A DNA stretch of 63,098 bases from CAYGSN01 sp964352675 (GCA_964352675.1 CAYGSN010000013.1:1-63098); one strand, 5' to 3'; shown: positions 7,976 to 16,746, counted from the stretch's first letter. Notes: generated by a model not told the origin, from the sequence alone. Translations and numbers: made by a program.

Positions 7976-8861
7976 GCTCTTTATCGTCCTTCAATTGTTT
8001 GGAATCCCAGCGGCGGTGGAGCCACAGCCACTGGCCTGGATTTTCCCTGATCCAGCTTTCCAACACAACATGGGCGCTGTGGATCACATCTTCAACCGGC
8101 AACGGCGCGCCGTCGGCATCAAAAATGACCAGAGGCTCATGTACCACCAGTTCAAATTGTGGGCCGTCTCTGCGTATATTTTGTATAGGGATAAGCGCGG
8201 CCTTGTATTTCTGGGCCATCTGCACGAAGACTGGGTTGGTCATGGCCGGTTGGCCGAAGAACGGTACGGCCAGACCTTCATTGTATTTCTGATCGATCAT
8301 CATGCCCAGATGATCGCCGTTTTTCAGGGCACGCATCATTTGCGCTCCACCTTCACGGCCTTTGGGATAGGCTTTCAGGCGGCCATCTAATGTCCGGGCT
8401 TTCATCAACAGGCGATCCGCCGCCGGATTGTTCGGTGCGCGGTAGGTGATATGCACCGGCTTTGCTCCATGAAAGATGGAGCTGGCACAGTTCACTTCCC
8501 AGTTTCCCAGATGTCCGCCCAGGAAAAGGGCTGGACCATTATTGGTATGCGCATCGATAATACTTTGGTTGGTGAGGCTCACATGATTTCTGGACAGTGT
8601 TTCCAGGTGGGGGTACTCCGCCATAACCCGCCCCAGATTGTCCCACATTTCACGCAGGATTTTATCTTCCTCTTCCTGCAAAATATCGGGAAATGCGATC
8701 CGGATATTGCTGCGGGCTTTTCGTGATGTGGCGAGTTTTGGGCCGATCATGCGCCCCAGAAATCCCCCGGCCTCCGAGGCCCAGCGAACGGGAAGCAGAC
8801 TAAACAGAAAATAAAAGAGGTGCAGAATGCAAGCTTCCAGGGTGTAGCGGATTTTCTTCAT
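7968..8861 (-). CDS. lpxL: lipid A biosynthesis late acyltransferase (LpxL/HtrB family)
   Basis: A 297-residue inner-membrane enzyme that adds a secondary acyl chain to Kdo2-lipid IVA. The first 30 residues contain a membrane anchor (LHLFYFLFSLLPVRW). The acyltransferase signature is HLGNWE in GGHLGNWEV (H-x4-E). YPKGREGGAQMM, GMMIDQKYNEGLAVPFFG and the C-terminal GQWLWLHRRWD are all standard for the family. Start ATG 8861 gives the usual N-terminus; upstream in-frame codons are derived from lpxK. It overlaps lpxK by translational coupling distance (the lpxK stop is at 8869) and overlaps gor by eight bases. Which acyl position is modified cannot be read from sequence. Confidence 0.9.
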   Translation of the reverse strand: MKKIRYTLEACILHLFYFLFSLLPVRWASEAGGFLGRMIGPKLATSRKARSNIRIAFPDILQEEEDKILREMWDNLGRVMAEYPHLETLSRNHVSLTNQSIIDAHTNNGPALFLGGHLGNWEVNCASSIFHGAKPVHITYRAPNNPAADRLLMKARTLDGRLKAYPKGREGGAQMMRALKNGDHLGMMIDQKYNEGLAVPFFGQPAMTNPVFVQMAQKYKAALIPIQNIRRDGPQFELVVHEPLVIFDADGAPLPVEDVIHSAHVVLESWIRENPGQWLWLHRRWDSKQLKDDKEHD

Positions 8862-8868
8862 TGCGTGT

Positions 8869-9864
8869 TTAAACCAGTCTGGATTTGAGGAATTCCGCAA
8901 ACGCGTCTTCTTCATCGATATGGAGGCGCACCGGAATGGTTTGGACCTCAATCGCCTCAATAGACGGCAGGCGCATTGCATCTTTTTCGGTTGTGATTAG
9001 GCGGGCCTCCACTTTGTCTGCTTTTTCCTTCAGGTCCAGCAGATCAGATTTGATATAAGGATAGTGATCGGGGAAGGCGACGGTTTCAACAATCTCCAGC
9101 CCTGCGTCTTGCCTGAGAAAATCAAAAAACTTCTGCGGATAACCAAGGCCAGCAAAGGCGATATACGGCCCGGCGGGCAGTGTGTTTCCTTCCGGCTGCT
9201 GCAGTTTTGCATTAAAGAGCGGGATATTGGCAGGCAATAATGATTTAGTTCCGCGCCTGTCTTCTCCGATCATCAGGAACGCATCGGCCGCTTTCATCCC
9301 TTTTTCCAGAGGCTGGCGCAAGGGGCCGGCCGGAATCATCTTGCCGTTGCCGAAACCCATTTCACCATTTACGACAACAATCTTGATGTCTTTATAAATG
9401 CCGGGATTTTGCAAGCCGTCATCCATGAGAATCAGGTCCGCTCCTTCGCGCATAGCCAGTTTGGCGCCTTGCAGGCGGTCTGCGCAAATGATTGTCGGGG
9501 CAGATTTTGCAAGGATCAGGGCTTCATCGCCGGTATCCCAGGCGGTGTGCTTTGACGGATCGACGCGCAGTGCGCCGTGTGCACCGCCGCCATATCCGCG
9601 CAGCAGGAAAAACGGGTTTCTGGCAATGCCCTGACGACGCAGAATATCCATGACAGCGAGCGCGGTGGGGGTTTTTCCCGTGCCCCCAGCATTGATATTG
9701 CCTATACACAGGATCGGCAGGTTTACAGTTTCGGTTGAGCTGGTACGCTGGTGCAGTTCATATCCAAGCCTGTACAGGCAGGAAAGCGGGGTAAGCAGCT
9801 TTTCCTGCAGAGGCGCAGGTGTGGCTGTTTTTCGATACCAAAAAGGCGGGGCTTTTAATTTCAT
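8869..9864 (-). CDS. lpxK: tetraacyldisaccharide 4'-kinase
   Basis: A 331-residue membrane-associated kinase that phosphorylates the 4' position of the lipid A disaccharide, forming lipid IVA. The Walker A loop GNINAGGTGKTP near residue 55 is the LpxK-specific form. The N-terminus PPFWYRKT and LSCLYRLGYEL is the family membrane anchor. ADLILMDDGLQNP carries the catalytic Asp pair, followed by PAGPLRQPLEKG. FPDHYPY and RLITTEKDAMRLP close the domain. Its ATG overlaps the waaA stop as ATGA. It is the second gene of a lipid A/Kdo operon. Confidence 0.95.
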   Translation of the reverse strand: MKLKAPPFWYRKTATPAPLQEKLLTPLSCLYRLGYELHQRTSSTETVNLPILCIGNINAGGTGKTPTALAVMDILRRQGIARNPFFLLRGYGGGAHGALRVDPSKHTAWDTGDEALILAKSAPTIICADRLQGAKLAMREGADLILMDDGLQNPGIYKDIKIVVVNGEMGFGNGKMIPAGPLRQPLEKGMKAADAFLMIGEDRRGTKSLLPANIPLFNAKLQQPEGNTLPAGPYIAFAGLGYPQKFFDFLRQDAGLEIVETVAFPDHYPYIKSDLLDLKEKADKVEARLITTEKDAMRLPSIEAIEVQTIPVRLHIDEEDAFAEFLKSRLV

Positions 9865-11150
9865 GCCGCCACCTTTTGTGTCAGCGGCAGAATATGTTTC
9901 ATTACTTTCTCGATCACAGTGTCCTTCTCCTGAGCAAAGTCATAGCCTTTTTTCTGCAGGTTTTGCAACTTTTCGGGCGAGGAGAGCAGCGTTTGTAACG
10001 TATTGGCGAGCATTGATTCATCTCTCATGTTCAGCGCCACTCCTGCGATATGCATCTCATCGAATATCTCTTGCTGGTAATGTACATGCGGGCCGTGCAG
10101 GATGGCGCAATGAAGCTGCGCCGCTTCGATCGGGTTATGCCCGCCGCCGCCATCCAGGCTGAAGGATCGTCCGATACAGGCAACAGGCACAAGACGGTAA
10201 AGCAACCCAAGTTCACCCATTGTATCGGCGATATAAATATCGGTGGTTTCATCGGGAGGGGTTTTGTCTTTGCCACGCATATTTACGCGCAGTTCAAAAT
10301 TCGCACAGCTTTTTTGAATAGAATCACGCCGTTCCGGATGTCGGGGAGCGATGATTGTTAGAAGATCCGGAAATTGTATTTTTAATTGCTGGTGTACGCG
10401 GCAGGCGATTTGTTCTTCTCCGTCGTGGCTACTGGCGTAGAGCCAGACGGGGCGCTGGCTAATTTTGGCCAAAAGTTTTTTTAGTTCCTTTTCATCATAG
10501 GCCAGAGGCCGGGCGCTGTATTTCAAATTGTCTGTAACAACGATTTTCTCGGTATCTATGCCGAGGGCGTGGAATCTCTGCGCATCTGTGTCTGTTTGCG
10601 TCAATACCCGGGAAAAAGCCCCTAATATTTTTTGAGCCGGGCCTTTAAACATCATCCAGCGGCGAAAAGACGTTTTCGACAGGCGCGCATTAACCAGCAT
10701 CGCCGGAATTTTACGATCCTGAATTTCCAGTAACATATTTGGCCAAAGCTCTGATTCCATCCAGAAAATGGCGTCTGGATTCCAATGATCCAGAAAACCC
10801 ACAACCCAATCCGGATGGTCCAGCGGATAATATTGGTGGAACGCCCGCTCCGGCAGCTTGTCCGCCATCATTTGCGCGGATGTACGCGTGCCGGATGTAA
10901 TCAGGATTTGCAGGTCTTTATGGCGTCCCAACAGGCGGTTAATAAGGATTAAAGCTGATTGTGCTTCGCCCACGCTGGCGGCATGCACCCAGAAAAGAGC
11001 GCCGTTAGGTCTTGGTTTCGTATAGATACCTCGTTTCTCATCAATACGCGCAGGATCTTCCTTGCTGCGCTGCAATCGCCGCTTCAGCAGCATATTCAGG
11101 GCAAATTTGCCGTTTTGAGTTAAAAATCGATAAAAACCGAGCATTTTCAC
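9861..11150 (-). CDS. waaA: 3-deoxy-D-manno-octulosonic acid transferase
   Basis: A 427-429-residue Kdo transferase (GT30) that transfers Kdo from CMP-Kdo to lipid IVA at the inner face of the cytoplasmic membrane. An N-terminal hydrophobic patch is followed by the family motif WVHAASVGEAQSA near residue 55. Further motifs are YYPLDHPDWV, WMESELWPNML, LVNARLSKTS, WLYASSHDGEEQ, IIAPRHPERR and the nucleotide-sugar site GGHNPIEAAQ. Frame starts are GTG 11150 and ATG 11144, six bases apart, with no clear ribosome-binding site for either. It leads the waaA-lpxK-lpxL-gor run. Whether it adds one or two Kdo units is not visible. Confidence 0.95.
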   Translation of the reverse strand: MKMLGFYRFLTQNGKFALNMLLKRRLQRSKEDPARIDEKRGIYTKPRPNGALFWVHAASVGEAQSALILINRLLGRHKDLQILITSGTRTSAQMMADKLPERAFHQYYPLDHPDWVVGFLDHWNPDAIFWMESELWPNMLLEIQDRKIPAMLVNARLSKTSFRRWMMFKGPAQKILGAFSRVLTQTDTDAQRFHALGIDTEKIVVTDNLKYSARPLAYDEKELKKLLAKISQRPVWLYASSHDGEEQIACRVHQQLKIQFPDLLTIIAPRHPERRDSIQKSCANFELRVNMRGKDKTPPDETTDIYIADTMGELGLLYRLVPVACIGRSFSLDGGGGHNPIEAAQLHCAILHGPHVHYQQEIFDEMHIAGVALNMRDESMLANTLQTLLSSPEKLQNLQKKGYDFAQEKDTVIEKVMKHILPLTQKVAA

Positions 11151-11242
11151 TGCTTTATATACGAAGTTTTAGCCTTCTGGCGGTAGGATTGTAGATATAA
11201 GGCGATCAAAAGCCAATGTATAGATAAAAAGCGGGAAAGTTT

Positions 11243-11542
11243 TTGAAAAGACGGATCATCAAAAAACCGAAATCCAGCGTGCAGAAGCGGGCAATCGAGC
11301 AATTGCGCCAAACGCGTGCGCGTATAAATAAGAACAATCCGCAGCTTCTGGAGCGCTTTTCGTCTCTTTTGGGTGCAAACATCCCTCAAGCGGGGTCGCA
11401 TCAAAAGGAGCAAACAATAGAAATAGACAGGGATAAAAACCTTCTGGCTGTCATGACTTTCTTAGAAAATAAAAAGAGTTTTTCACCGGAATTTCAAAAT
11501 AAGCTTAAGGACATCCTGCAGGAAAAATACAACAGCCCTTAA
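11243..11542 (+). CDS. hypothetical basic protein
   Basis: A 99-residue lysine/arginine-rich protein (opening KRRIIKKPKSS, then RQTRARINKNNPQLLERF) of no recognised family. It looks soluble and could bind nucleic acid, but there is no motif to prove it. It starts with TTG and GGGAAAG lies about six bases upstream. It is divergent from waaA and its stop overlaps the stop of the exported protein on the other strand by four bases. Confidence 0.5.
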   Translation: MKRRIIKKPKSSVQKRAIEQLRQTRARINKNNPQLLERFSSLLGANIPQAGSHQKEQTIEIDRDKNLLAVMTFLENKKSFSPEFQNKLKDILQEKYNSP

Positions 11543-12612
11543 TCAGCGCATTCTCCGTCTTTGTTTACTTTGGCACAGCATTTGCCTTCATTCACCGCGC
11601 TGGGGACGTAGACGCATCCCGGCGAGAGGCATATTTTTTCGTTATAAATTTCGGGATCCTGCTGTCTCTGTACAACAAGGCCTGTCGGTATAGGTTTTAG
11701 ATCAGCGCAGGATTCCGGCTCGATCTGGCTATAATAGGTCACAACCGTATCTTCCATCCACGGCGTTTCATCATGATCGTAGACGGCTTTGATTTGTTCG
11801 CCCCAGCGTTCGGATATTGACTCGCAGGCGGGAGGCGGATAACGGCGGCGGTCTTCAACCAGAACAGTATCATCGCCTTCGCCGATTTGCTCTCCGTCAC
11901 GGTATTGGGCGAAGGTGTAAAATCCGTCCGTGCTGTCATCGAAAACAAAATCCATACATTTTGCTCGTGCCCAGACACGTTGCATGACATTACAAATATA
12001 GGTGCCTGAATTGTCAGTCAGCAAATTTCCATCCAGATCGATCGGTTCGGGGTCATGGTCAAAAATCAGCGGGTTGTCGCTGTCGTCATCGCCACCATCA
12101 TCGTCAGTTGCGCCGAGATCAAGAATATCGAAGCGTCCGGCCAGAAGGTTATAGGATTCCGGGCCATCACTTCCCGAGACGCCTGTGGATTCAAAGTTGG
12201 CGTTGATATAGCTTGAGACGGCCTCAATTACCACGCTGTTCAAAGACCCGCCCAGATCGGGTCGTCCAACTCCTAATGTGACATTTGGAGATTCCCAGCG
12301 GTCAGAGCCTGTAAATAATTTATCATCGTTTTTTGCCAAAACACCCATGAAGCGATCGAAACAGGTATATTCCAACACACTGTCCGGTTTAAGGATCAGG
12401 TTTTGGTTCTGCGTGATCTCGCGTTGCGCCTCCAGCCAGGCCCGCGATTCCAGTGTGTCGTAGTAATCGGGGTCACAAGCCGATTCCGCAACCTCCTGCG
12501 CCAAGGTTGAAGAAGAGGGAAGTAAGGACATGCCAATTATAAAGGCGGTGTAAAGACAGGGGAGAAGAGCCCTTGAATAAAGGCGGAATTTTCTTTGCTT
12601 TAAATTTTTCAT
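11539..12612 (-). CDS. exported cysteine-rich protein, paralogue A
   Basis: A 357-residue protein with a signal peptide (hydrophobic about 15-35, probable cut near 38 after STLA). I do not recognise the family. It is clearly related to the protein encoded at 12691-14073. Both begin the mature part with ACDxD, share KPDSVLEYxCFD followed about 20 residues later by FTxSxRW, then GxYxCxxMxR, a C-x-DF-x-x-DD stretch, PxPTG and EKxCxxPxCxY at the end. The paired cysteines suggest disulfides and a periplasmic or surface location. An acidic Asp-rich insert (ATDDDGGDDDSDN) lies in the middle. ATG 12612 places the signal peptide at the N-terminus; upstream GTG/TTG codons are alternatives. It is the third gene of a minus-strand cassette. 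Confidence 0.75.
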   Translation of the reverse strand: MKNLKQRKFRLYSRALLPCLYTAFIIGMSLLPSSSTLAQEVAESACDPDYYDTLESRAWLEAQREITQNQNLILKPDSVLEYTCFDRFMGVLAKNDDKLFTGSDRWESPNVTLGVGRPDLGGSLNSVVIEAVSSYINANFESTGVSGSDGPESYNLLAGRFDILDLGATDDDGGDDDSDNPLIFDHDPEPIDLDGNLLTDNSGTYICNVMQRVWARAKCMDFVFDDSTDGFYTFAQYRDGEQIGEGDDTVLVEDRRRYPPPACESISERWGEQIKAVYDHDETPWMEDTVVTYYSQIEPESCADLKPIPTGLVVQRQQDPEIYNEKICLSPGCVYVPSAVNEGKCCAKVNKDGECAD

Positions 12613-12690
12613 CGTTATAAACACCTTATTCAAATTTTACTGTACTTTACACCTTCTGCGCAAATCCATTTCCCGGACTGTCCCCGCTCA

Positions 12691-14073
12691 TTATCGGGTC
12701 TGAGTGCACAGATCGGTTTGTCTGTTGTAGTAACAAAACGGATTGGGGCAGACCTTTTCCTCATAGGTAATTGTGTTGTTGACTGTATTCCCGTAGGCAT
12801 CCTGCGTACTCTGCGTATAAGTTACATTTACCCCGGTCGGAAACGGAGGCAGGCAGGTTGAGCCCGTGAATGCTGGTTCTGTTCCATTAAGGATAACATC
12901 CGGGTTGGTCAGGGCTTCATCAAAATTCGCGTAGTAATAATCCTTGTTCTTCGCAATATCGATATATTCCTGTCGCATATTGTCCTGGAGCAGAAGTTCA
13001 GGGAACAGAAAAGCAACAGGGTCAGGGATAGAGAACGCCCAGCACTCATTGGGCAGGCGGCGTATGTCCATATTCACCATATCTTCAAAATCAAAGAATT
13101 TATCATCTACGCCGAAATCCAGGCATCTGGCGTAGTCAAATATGCGTGCCATCTCCGTGCAGACATATTGGCCGGGATGAGGATCTAGTGAGGGGAAGAG
13201 GGAGGTTAAATCTATCCCGAGAATCTCCGGAAAAACAAAGGGCAGGAAAGCCTCCCCGAAAATATAGGACAGGATTTCTGTGTAATCGCTGACATCAAAG
13301 GCGGAAACGCCCATCACCTCATTGTTTTGTCCAACGGCATAGCCGCCCAGATAATCATGGCCGAAGTTCCAGAAATAATAGGAAATCAGGCCGCCGGGAA
13401 TGGCATCGACAATATCCGGATTAAATGGATCAAGATACCAGCCCATCAGGATGGATTGCAGGGCGGGGTAAAATTGTATCCCCATATGCGTGTTGGTAAG
13501 AATAGGCCGTAGATCCACAAAATTTCCCGTGATTGTCCCGAGAATTGGGAAAGGGACTCCGATGTAATCCGCTCCGGGGTCGGGGCCTGTCAGGCTGGGG
13601 AAGAGCGGAATGCCCCAGCGAAAGCTCTCTGTAAAGATATGGCCGATCTCCAGTGCCGTTTCCGCCGTTTCATCGAAGCAGGAATATTCCAGCACACTGT
13701 CCGGCTTGCGGATCAGGGATGTGCCCATACGCACCTGGCGGGCGGCATGCAGCTGGGCGCGGCCGAAAATCTGGTTCATGAAATCAGCATCACAGGCATT
13801 GCTGTCAGATTTTTTGCGGTTCGGAGCGGAAAATGGATCCAATGGATTAAACGTGTTCGGGCCATCGCGCGGATCGTCCGGGTCGTTCTCCGTCTTTTCT
13901 TTCAAGCAGGGCAGGCCGGGCAGGCACTCGCCAAAAGGGCAGAAGGTGTAAAAACAGGGCTGGGCTTTGGCTGGAGATGCAAGAATGAAAGATGCAAGGG
14001 TGATACAGGCGGCAAAGATGCATAAGACCGGCAGGACCGCTTTGCACATTGCTGTATCAGACATTCTTTTCAT
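12691..14073 (-). CDS. exported cysteine-rich protein, paralogue B
   Basis: A 460-residue exported protein. The N-terminus is basic (KRMSD) with a hydrophobic core and a likely signal-peptidase site near residue 37 (AKA-QP). Right after it come closely spaced cysteines (CFYTFCPFGECLPGLPC). The rest parallels paralogue A: KPDSVLEYSCFD, FTESFRW, GQYVCTEMARI, RCLDFGVDD, PPFPTG and EKVCPNPFCYY. A longer central region, rich in aromatic and hydrophobic residues, is missing from paralogue A. Function is unknown. The start ATG overlaps the stop of the upstream gene as ATGA, which fixes the start and indicates coupling. A 58-base gap separates it from paralogue A. Confidence 0.8.
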   Translation of the reverse strand: MKRMSDTAMCKAVLPVLCIFAACITLASFILASPAKAQPCFYTFCPFGECLPGLPCLKEKTENDPDDPRDGPNTFNPLDPFSAPNRKKSDSNACDADFMNQIFGRAQLHAARQVRMGTSLIRKPDSVLEYSCFDETAETALEIGHIFTESFRWGIPLFPSLTGPDPGADYIGVPFPILGTITGNFVDLRPILTNTHMGIQFYPALQSILMGWYLDPFNPDIVDAIPGGLISYYFWNFGHDYLGGYAVGQNNEVMGVSAFDVSDYTEILSYIFGEAFLPFVFPEILGIDLTSLFPSLDPHPGQYVCTEMARIFDYARCLDFGVDDKFFDFEDMVNMDIRRLPNECWAFSIPDPVAFLFPELLLQDNMRQEYIDIAKNKDYYYANFDEALTNPDVILNGTEPAFTGSTCLPPFPTGVNVTYTQSTQDAYGNTVNNTITYEEKVCPNPFCYYNRQTDLCTQTR

Positions 14074-14531
14074 TCTTTTGCCTTCTGCGCGTAGGTCGCA
14101 CTTTGCGATTGCCATTCATACAGGGTGTAGTCGAAATCATTTTTGCGGTTGTCGAAAATCAGTAAATTGCGGATGCCGTTTGAATAGGCATTGCCCAGAA
14201 CTATATTCTGGGCGTTCAAGCGCGTGAGTTCAACGATTTTATTGTGTTCCCGCGCCAGGATTTTATAAGTGCAGAGGGTTGAGTTTTTTTTGCATTCCGG
14301 CGTTTTTACAAAAAACTCACTCTGTCCGTCATTGTTCAGGTCCGCCTCGGCGATTTCATAGCCGTCCAGGGTTTTCAGGTTCAGGAATTTCTGTATTAAA
14401 ACCCTGTCAACGGTGGAGGTTTTGGTCTGGAAATTTAGTTTTTCAAAGGCATGAGCGGGATCGCTCCAGGCGGCGCAGAGCGATAAAATGCCCAGCGTCA
14501 GGATAATCCCGGAATATTTGAAATGACTCAT
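14070..14531 (-). CDS. exported protein of unknown function
   Basis: A 153-residue protein with a signal peptide (cut probably after AHA near residue 28). The mature part includes AEADLNNDGQSEFFVKT, a DxNxDG loop like those of FG-GAP or EF-hand-like calcium sites, and one cysteine pair (ECKKNSTLC). It is the first gene of the cassette. GAGG lies a few bases before ATG 14531; upstream in-frame starts at 14540 (ATG) and 14558 (GTG) are possible. It may act with the two cysteine-rich proteins that follow, judged only by operon position. Confidence 0.7.
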   Translation of the reverse strand: MSHFKYSGIILTLGILSLCAAWSDPAHAFEKLNFQTKTSTVDRVLIQKFLNLKTLDGYEIAEADLNNDGQSEFFVKTPECKKNSTLCTYKILAREHNKIVELTRLNAQNIVLGNAYSNGIRNLLIFDNRKNDFDYTLYEWQSQSATYAQKAKE

Positions 14532-14579
14532 TTGCCTCATCAGCCCAGCTTTGTTCACATCACTCTACCGCACCTTATT

Positions 14580-14609
14580 ATTGTAGCAAAGGGGGCGGGT
14601 GCGCTGCAA
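14580..14609 (-). promoter_or_regulatory. promoter of the exported-protein cassette
   Basis: On the minus strand TTGCAG (14609-14604), an 18-base spacer and TACAAT (14585-14580) lie about 50 bases before the first ATG of the cassette. Confidence 0.5.
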
Positions 14610-14634
14610 AGACTAACGAGGACAACCGGCTTTC

Positions 14635-14865
14635 CTAGGCGGAGGCGGGCAGGTCCATGTCAAGAATGGCCATGTTGAAGTTATAGGAGACTTCACCATC
14701 TTCATCGTCTTTATAGATCACGCCAATAAATTCGCCGTTCAGAAGGACTTCTACGGAATCTGTCGCTTTTTCGCGCATTTTCAAGGCAAATCCTTTGTTG
14801 TTAAACTTGTTTTCCAGATAGGCTTGAATGCGGGAAACTTCGGATGGATCTATAACTGCGGCCAT
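14635..14865 (-). CDS. DUF3126 family protein
   Basis: A 76-residue protein of the alphaproteobacterial DUF3126 family, recognised by DSVEVLLNGEFIGVIYKDDE and the end SYNFNMAILDMDL. It is cytoplasmic and of unknown function. AAAAGGAG precedes the ATG at ideal distance. It lies between the acyltransferase pair and the exported cassette on the same strand, with gaps on both sides. Confidence 0.9.
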   Translation of the reverse strand: MAAVIDPSEVSRIQAYLENKFNNKGFALKMREKATDSVEVLLNGEFIGVIYKDDEDGEVSYNFNMAILDMDLPASA

Positions 14866-14915
14866 TTTTAACTCCTTTTATGTTCTCTTTTAGATGTGGT
14901 CTTGGTCCGTTTTGT

Positions 14916-15695
14916 TTATGCGGCTTTTTGAATCTTCAGTCCCTTGCTTACCGTTTCATGGCAGGTCTTGGCAAGGATTTTTCTATCTTTAAAGGTTGCG
15001 GCCTCAATTGGCGCGTGGAATATGACGGTTAATTCGGCCCCCAGGGTTTTAGCAAAACGCCAGAGATGCACGGCCAGGCTTGTCTCCATGTCACGGTGCC
15101 AGCAATACAAATCGCGGTCCTCCTGGGTTTTAACGCTATGCCCATCCACACGGTCCAGACGGATGGTGATCGGTTGTATATAGGCGGCGCGGTTCGGGGC
15201 ATTGAGCGCCAGTGCAAACAGGCTGGATTTAAACGGGACGACTTCACGCCCATCAGTGGATGTGCCTTCCGGAAAAATGATAAAGCTGTGTCCGTCGTTC
15301 ATAAGGACCGCCAGATTGTCTTTTGCTTTCGTAATTGCCGTGCGCTTCCTCTCGATAAATTGGGTTTTTTGCAGGCGTGCCAGAAAGCCGAATAACGGCC
15401 AATTCGCCACTTCGCTTTTCGCCAGGAAGGAAGTCCTGAGAATGCCGCCCAGTAGGGAGATATCAAGATAAGATATATGATTACTCATGTACAGGACCTG
15501 TCCACCGGTGAAGGGCGTCCCCTGTACAGTGTAGCGGATGTAAAAAATGCTACACATGATACGATGCCATAGGGAAGGCAGGATATAGGCTCCGTCCTTG
15601 CGTGTTATCAGGAGGGCGAGGATTTGAAGCGGGGTAACGATAAGTAGGCTCATAAAAAAAGCAAAGAGTTTTAGGGAGGCTAAGGCTTTGCACAT
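14916..15695 (-). CDS. olsA: 1-acylglycerol-3-phosphate / lyso-ornithine-lipid O-acyltransferase
   Basis: A 259-residue PlsC-family membrane acyltransferase. The N-terminus is hydrophobic (LFAFFMSLLIVTPLQILALLI). The catalytic H-x4-D is in MSNHISYLDIS, and the substrate motif is IIFPEGTSTDGREV. Members of this family acylate lysophosphatidate (PlsC) or lyso-ornithine lipid (OlsA). It follows an OlsB-like gene by 17 bases, so I favour OlsA, the second step of ornithine-lipid synthesis. PlsC activity cannot be excluded from sequence. The symbol is tentative. Confidence 0.8.
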   Translation of the reverse strand: MCKALASLKLFAFFMSLLIVTPLQILALLITRKDGAYILPSLWHRIMCSIFYIRYTVQGTPFTGGQVLYMSNHISYLDISLLGGILRTSFLAKSEVANWPLFGFLARLQKTQFIERKRTAITKAKDNLAVLMNDGHSFIIFPEGTSTDGREVVPFKSSLFALALNAPNRAAYIQPITIRLDRVDGHSVKTQEDRDLYCWHRDMETSLAVHLWRFAKTLGAELTVIFHAPIEAATFKDRKILAKTCHETVSKGLKIQKAA

Positions 15696-15712
15696 ATTTT
15701 TACCGCAGTCTC

Positions 15713-16594
15713 TTACTTTTGTCCTTCGGAGATTGCGCCGAATTCCTCAATGGTTTCCAGAGCCTGAGGTCCGGTCACCGGGAAAGTCTTTTGAATTTTC
15801 CGTTCGTAATGTTTGCGGTAGCGGTCAGTGACCAGATTGGTCTGGACGACGATACATACATCGGTTGTGTTGAATTGCTCATCAATCACCGCACCGTCGC
15901 CTATTGTGGCGCCCAGCCGCAGATAACCTTTGATGAGCGGGGGCAGAGCTTTGAACGCTTCTTTCATATTTAGCTCGGCTTCCGGGATGATGTTCATGTC
16001 GATGTAACGCCCATTCAGTGCTCGTGGGCGGAGGTTCTCCGGGGCAAGATGGTTGTGGTGCAGATAGGATAGAGCCTCGGAAACACTGTCAATTTCTGTT
16101 GTGTGCAGGCTCGCGCAGCCAAACATCAGTTCTATATTGTGATCGGTGATATAATCGGCAATACCTTGCCAGAGGAGTTGCATGATTGGGCGGGTCCGGT
16201 ATTCAGGAAGGACGCAGGAGCGGCCGAGTTCCAGCAAAGAAATATCCGCTCCGAGCAGGGGGGAGAGATCGAATTCATCGCTGGTGTAAAACTGACCATA
16301 ACGGTCTGCGGCATCTCGGCGCAGAAGACGGTATGTGCCGACAATTTTTTCGCCACTGCCGTTGCTTTTGGCGTGATCAATAACGATCAGGTGATCGGCG
16401 TAATCATCGTAATCATCTTTGTCGAGCTGTAGTTTTTTTGTTTCTTCTGAGGCTTTTGCGCCATATTCCTCATAAAACACATTATATCGCAGGCGCTGGG
16501 CGGCCTCGATTTCTTGTTCTGTTTCCGCCAAGCGGATGGAGACATTCTCCGCAGTTTTGGTGGGGGGTGGCGATGTGTTCAAACTTATTGTCAT
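15713..16594 (-). CDS. olsB: OlsB-like ornithine/amino-acid N-acyltransferase (GNAT fold)
   Basis: A 293-residue member of the Acetyltransf_5/OlsB family that transfers a 3-hydroxyacyl group from acyl carrier protein to the amino group of ornithine. The hallmarks are AQRLRYNVFYEEYGA near residue 30, then VGTYRLLRRD, LELGRSCVLPEYRT and LMFGCASLH. The C-terminal 90 residues extend beyond the core, as in hemolysin-like family members. ATG 16594 is used; a TTG at 16609 is possible. Together with the next gene it should give a phosphorus-free ornithine lipid, often used under phosphate limitation. A promoter and a perfect palindrome lie 80-130 bases upstream. Confidence 0.85.
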   Translation of the reverse strand: MTISLNTSPPPTKTAENVSIRLAETEQEIEAAQRLRYNVFYEEYGAKASEETKKLQLDKDDYDDYADHLIVIDHAKSNGSGEKIVGTYRLLRRDAADRYGQFYTSDEFDLSPLLGADISLLELGRSCVLPEYRTRPIMQLLWQGIADYITDHNIELMFGCASLHTTEIDSVSEALSYLHHNHLAPENLRPRALNGRYIDMNIIPEAELNMKEAFKALPPLIKGYLRLGATIGDGAVIDEQFNTTDVCIVVQTNLVTDRYRKHYERKIQKTFPVTGPQALETIEEFGAISEGQK

Positions 16595-16674
16595 TGGCCT
16601 GCTATTCAATACTCAATCAGATGGGATGTAAAGCGGCCCATTCTTATCTTTTCATATTTTCCCTTAGGAAGTCC

Positions 16675-16702
16675 ATCGTAGAGGTTGCAGTTCTGCGGTC
16701 AA
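16675..16702 (-). promoter_or_regulatory. promoter of olsB-olsA
   Basis: On the minus strand TTGACC (16702-16697), a 16-base spacer and TACGAT (16680-16675) lie 81 bases before the olsB ATG. The palindrome at 16709-16727 is just upstream of the -35 element. Confidence 0.5.
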
Positions 16703-16708
16703 GAAATA

Positions 16709-16727
16709 TTCACAAAAATTTTGTGAA
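16709..16727. repeat. 19-base palindrome upstream of the olsB promoter
   Basis: TTCACAAAA-a-TTTTGTGAA is a perfect 9-base inverted repeat with a one-base centre. It ends six bases before the -35 box of olsB, a usual place for an activator or repressor site. The long AT-rich arms make it unlikely to be an efficient terminator for the upstream OmpA-like gene, though that is the alternative. Confidence 0.5.
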
Positions 16728-16746
16728 ACCTGCCCTTTTGCCCGCT

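Noticed and set aside
12278..14227. Plus-strand frames opposite the exported cassette
   Set aside because: They lack ribosome-binding sites, signals and family motifs, while the minus strand shows paralogous proteins.
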